In this document: positions 59,628 to 64,000 of the stretch, in pieces
Numbering within the stretch: the stretch's first letter is position 1
Layout of the letters: the number at the start of each line of letters is the position of its first letter
Assembly (NCBI GenBank): GCA_039720395.1
Contig: CM077824.1
Span: forward strand, 23,885,278-23,949,277
Length of the DNA: 64,000 bases
Reading direction: 5' to 3'
Source: Liquidambar formosana
Lineage: Eukaryota > Streptophyta > Magnoliopsida > Saxifragales > Altingiaceae
The notes under the pieces: generated by a model
Database searches by the model: none
What the model saw: only the letters and a program-made list of their open reading frames with translations
What the model was told of the DNA's origin: nothing
Made by a program: the position numbers and the translations under genes

Positions 59628-60670
59628 AACTAACCACAAAGATAGTAGAGTACTTAATTTGTGTACAGGATTGGTTATGCACATCACCACTTCTGATTGA
59701 TATTGAAGAAAGGATTTAAGAACTTGAAGAACTTGAGTAAAGTATGTTTTATATTTAATTTATTTCTATCATTTTAATTGTTGGTTACTTGATCGTCGCA
59801 TTCTTTGTTTCTTACTTATATACACTTGTCTTTACAGTCATTAGTCATTACAGATTATTATGAAATTGTTGGTTGATTTTGAGATGCCTTCTAATTGATG
59901 CTTTTAGGTAAATTAATCTTTAAACATTAATTTCAGTTTTACTATTTGGTTTTGATAAATAATAATTTTTATTTTTCAATATATTGATCTTATGGATTAA
60001 TGATAGACGAAAGAAGGTTGTGCAAAATGGAGAAAGGCCTTCTTTAATTACTTTGACCTTGAGCTGTTAAACCTTTATTTTATTGTATTGTTGGACATTG
60101 TTTTACTCTTATTTTCCTTTTCTTCTTCTAAATTGACATCTATGAGATTGGTTATGTTTGTTTTAGATTTGTTTGTATTTTGTGTGGAACATGTTTTATG
60201 GTTTGTATAATATTATGACATGTGTGAGGCTATAGTAAATTAGAAGTTTGTGTTTTCCAGTAATTAATATCATTTGAAGGCTGTATCAAACTATTAGGAT
60301 AATTGGACAAGCACTGCAAGGTTCAACTAGTTAAGATGTTATCTTGTTATGTACATGCCTTACATAATGAGCAAAAGTAGAAGACTACAAATATCTAAAA
60401 GATCATCATCAACTAGACTATCCTAATTAATTCTAAACATTGACAAAATATTTATGCAACCATGGTTAGCCCAAATTAAACCATAACTTTCAATTGAGTT
60501 AAAATTGAGTTATATAAACAGCATTAAGAAGCAACACAAAACAAGTTCTAATTGAGATTAGAGTTTCTTAATTAGCAAAGAAGTTAGCACAACACTAAGG
60601 ATCCCTACAATTAAAATAATACTACAAAAAAAGTTTACAATTTAATTATGTAAGAAGGTAATCATGATTA
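59628..60670. other. AT-rich spacer, nothing recognised
   Basis: Between the end of the old LTR (CATTACA at 59,627) and the second family-D LTR. No ORF, TIR or simple repeat of note. Confidence 0.5.
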
Positions 60671-61246
60671 AGAATTGAGTTATTTTAGTTGTAGAAAACC
60701 TTTCAAAACCAAACAAATGACTCCAATTTTAGGAAAGGCAAGTCTTAAAAAACCAAAGAGGGAATTCAAAGACTAAGTTACAATGTAGGAAGGTTTTAGG
60801 AAACATCCTATAGGCACCCACATTGCCCTAAAAAAGGTCTCTTAATTTATATAGGTTATTTCAATCACTTCCTAATTAGTCACTATACATATGTGAAGAA
60901 TCATCCATGCATTCACATTCATCCATAGACATTCATAAAAGAATAAAAAATAAGAGAGAGATAGGGAAAGCAATAGAAAAAGGAATAAAGAATACAAGAA
61001 ATAAAGAAACGAAAAACTAGGATACTAACCTAGGATACTTAGTAGCCTATGGCAAACTTAAACATCAAATGAGCACCTACGTACTCCACATACAAAGATG
61101 TAAGGATCAAAGTTCATGTAGTTTGATAGCGAAGGGGTTATTTCTTTCACAATAAACTACTATAAATTATAAGTTTCCATTTAAAGAAAAAGGAAAGTTT
61201 CCAAAGATAAGAAGTTTCCACAAAAAGAATAACATAAAATAAAAAG

Positions 61247-62569
61247 TGTTGTCCCAAGTGAATAACCCTAGAGGGGGGGTGAATAGGGTTATAGACCAAA
61301 TTCAAAAATTATAGCAATCTAAAAACAAATTATTGCAAGCAAAATAAAATGTAAAACAATGCAATAATCAAGAGATTAAGGGGAAGAGAATGCAAACGAT
61401 ATTAACGAGGTTCGGCCTCCTGCCTACGTCCTCGCCTCAAGAGCTCGCTTGAGGATTCACCAATCCACTATCACTCTCCTTTAAGGTGGAGCAGCAAACC
61501 TTTACAACTTGAGTATTCTTTGCTAACACTTAGCCAAATGCACTCTTCTCAAGTGCTTACAAGTGAGGGTATACACAACCCTTTTGATACAAAGTATTTG
61601 GAGATGATTTTGTGCTCAAAGAAAGCTCTCTCAAAGAGTAAATACACAGAAATTTAAAGCACACTTCAGCTATTGATTGATTTTAATGAATGCTCACAAG
61701 AGGAATTAGGGCTTGTAATTGATTTTCTTGTTTGTAGCTCAATGAATGCTCATAAATAAGCTTAAGCCTTGTATTTATCCTCAAGAGGTCCAAAATAACC
61801 GTTCTGGAACAATAAATGCCGGGAAAAGAAGTTTGGTGGGCAATAAATGCTTCAAATGTCCGTTAAAAAACTAGCCGTTATACTTCTCCCCGAGGGTTTC
61901 AGCCGACTGAAATGTCTTTCAGCCGTCTGAAATATCCCTTTCAACCGTCTGAAGAAGGCTGCTGAATATTCCAGAGAAGGTGTCATTTGGTGTTTAAGAA
62001 AGACTTGCCCATCAGCTGTCTGAAAGGACTTTCAGCCGACTTAAAGTGGTCTTTCAGCCGGCTCAAGGAGCCGTCTGAAAATACCAGACAGCTGATATTT
62101 CTTATGAAGGATTTTCAGCCTGCTGAACAATTTCAGCATGCTGAAACAGTGATTTCAGCTGGCTGAAACTATGTTTCAGCCGTCTGAAACTCTCTGTTTT
62201 TAGACAACGAATTTTCACTAAGTCCATGTTCTTAGGCAATTTGTTTTAGGCCTTTAAGATAAACAAGTTAGCATAATTCTAAGCCATTTTTAACCTTTTG
62301 TGAGCAATAATTGAAATTAACTTACATTGGGTTCCTAAAATTCTCACACATAGACTTGTACTCAATCTTGAATAAAAGATGGAATCATTTGCTCTGTTTT
62401 CTTAAGAACTTGTGCTTTGTTTGCTTTTGCAAGTTGATCCTTGATTCTTGAGACATTTGTGGCTTTGATACCTATCTAGACTCATCACTTAAATGCTCAT
62501 TAGTCCTTAAACATCTTATTATGCATTGTTATCATCAAAACCTCGGAGATAAAACCATTTAGGCCAACA
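61247..62569 (-). mobile_element. family-C solo LTR, copy 2 (antisense)
   Basis: 1,323 bp from TGTTGTCCCAA to AGGCCAACA with a perfect TSD AAAAG (61,242-61,246 and 62,570-62,574). Same structure as 40,211-41,505: minus-strand TATA (ATAAATAC, 61,771-61,778) and about ten CAGCCGTCTG/CAGCCGGCT-type dyads at 61,897-62,195. Solo. Confidence 0.9.
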
Positions 62570-63273
62570 AAAAGTTCTATAAAAAGGGAACTTTAAAAAG
62601 AATAGAGGGTTTAAGAGAATAGAAACTTAAGACTTATCATAATTCATTATTTAGAAAATAACCCAAGAGGTAGAAGGGAATAATTCATAATAAAACTTAC
62701 TATATGCCAATGATCTCAAAACATTGAGAAAATACCAAATAATCATCCGATGTATGCTATAGGACAATTATCATGCTCAAATCAATCATATTTTCATACT
62801 CAAATCATCATTAGAAGACCTAAATCAAATTTGGATAGAATACTAAACAATCCTAAAACAACCTCATAATCATGCTAAAAGCAAAAATCAAAAGGAATAC
62901 AAAACCCTCATGCAATAGGACACCTATCATGCAATAACTAACCCTAGAACATGCAAAAATCACTCTCTATATGCAACCTAAAGTCACTAACATGCAAATA
63001 TAGTATATCAACTCAAAATATGAAAAGAAACGCAAGCAGAATTCATAGGGAATGGATTTCATGCAAAAACACTTAAAAGTCGCTTTTACGGCAAGCTTTC
63101 TTAAGTAAAACTATCTTAGAAAAATTTAACATAAAAACTACGACATATAAGGAGTTTCTCATCATATCCTACATAAAATTAATACCCTAGAATATGCTAG
63201 AGGTGGTCATGCGCTTAAACACACTCCTGGAGATACCCATGCAAACACCTACTCTCTAAAAAGGATAATTATC

Positions 63274-63276
<3 letters not shown>

Positions 63277-63314
<38 letters not shown>
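63277..63314. repeat. poly-A run of 38
   Basis: Uninterrupted A tract inside family-D copy 2. The matching place in copy 1 (after GGATAATTATCCTT near 55,671) lacks it, so it expanded after the copies separated, or is assembly noise. Confidence 0.9.
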
Positions 63315-63316
<2 letters not shown>

Positions 63317-64000
63317 TCTCTAAGACCTAGGAAAGAAACCTATACGCATGCAAATCAAAACACGAATAACCCTAAAATAACATATGGAATAGAGCCAAAG
63401 TGATAGAACACCCACACATGCATTCCTAATATGATATATGCAACCTACGTGATCAAAAAAGAGAAAAATGATAATCCTTTATGCAAACCCTGACCCTAGC
63501 ATGCAAGCTAACATGATATAACACCAAAGCAGTAGCAAAACTAATTAAAAACATGCTTGCAACTTCGCAAAATCATAGACAAAGAGGGATGCTAACCATG
63601 CTTCAAAATAGTAAACTCTTGAACACATAGGAGAGAAGAAAATGTACCTTGGACGGAATAATCCTCATGCTTGCGATAATTTATCGGTATTATAAAAATA
63701 AAATTATGAATCATGACAAATCATCACAAATAATTCATACTAACATCCTAAACATACTTGCATCACAACAATATCAATACAAGAGAAACCCCTAATTCTA
63801 GATAGAGAAAATCATTATTTCAGTACACAACAAGAAGAAACCTAACAAACTATCATGCTATTCATAATATATCCATCAAAGAATCTCAATAGTATCCAAT
63901 AGACATGATAACCAAGCAAATAAATCATCCTAAATATGAAGAGGAGAGAAGAAGAGGAGAAAAGAAGAGGAAAAAAAGGCTTACTTACAAAAAAGGGCCT

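Larger units (their letters stand above)
60670..64000 (-). mobile_element. family-D LTR, copy 2 (antisense), runs off the window
   Basis: Aligns in order with copy 1: the block near 60,718-60,860 with 50,166-50,248 plus 52,319 onward, the ACTAGGATACT block near 61,015 with 52,511, and the ATCCTACATAAAAT block near 63,170 with 55,562. It is interrupted by a family-C solo LTR (61,247-62,569). The left end is approximate and the right end lies beyond 64,000. Confidence 0.7.

Overview
Plant nuclear DNA, very probably a eudicot: AT-rich, compact GT-AG introns, Ty1/copia and Ty3/gypsy-like LTRs, plant-type LINE and SINE remnants, MULE, hAT and Stowaway transposons. No prokaryotic, viral or organellar genes, no CRISPR array and no rRNA were seen. 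The window has one real host gene; most of the rest is a stratified transposon landscape that can be read by target-site duplications (TSDs).

(1) 1-4,590: AT-rich intergenic DNA with one probable tRNA-derived SINE. (2) 4,591-27,430: one minus-strand gene for a DHHC protein S-acyltransferase (PAT19/PAT20-like). Nine exons were reconstructed from the ATG at 27,430 to the stop at 13,523, about 739 codons if one frameshift is discounted. Its last exon, part of exon 8 and about 3 kb of 3' flank are duplicated in direct tandem (4,591-10,185 and 10,185-15,879). The distal copy is a broken 3' fragment, and the two last exons carry different single-base frameshifts, so real duplication and assembly artefact must be separated. 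Introns hold a LINE with TSD, a threefold tandem repeat with poly-G tracts, and a decayed copia pol fragment.

(3) 28,929-30,372: a non-autonomous MULE with about 265-bp terminal inverted repeats (TIRs) and a perfect 9-bp TSD. (4) 31,787-47,004: a TRIM-like miniature retrotransposon with four LTRs, split by a nest of solo LTRs up to three levels deep. (5) 47,700-59,627: a second nest: an old LTR hit by a Stowaway MITE, a hAT element and a Pack-MULE carrying a ribosomal protein eL27 (RPL27) fragment; the hAT contains a large LTR holding two further solo LTRs. (6) 60,670-64,000: a second copy of that large LTR, with another solo LTR inside, running off the window.

The most interesting signal is not a gene. 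Several unrelated LTRs here carry clustered copies of a short dyad-symmetric motif (for example TTCAGTCGACTGAA, TTCAGCCGTCTGAA, TTTAGTCGACTACA, GCGGCTAGCCGC) lying just upstream of the presumed LTR TATA box. The core differs between families but the architecture is conserved, suggesting a recurrent U3 enhancer design or a small-RNA-related structure. I do not recognise it as a described element.
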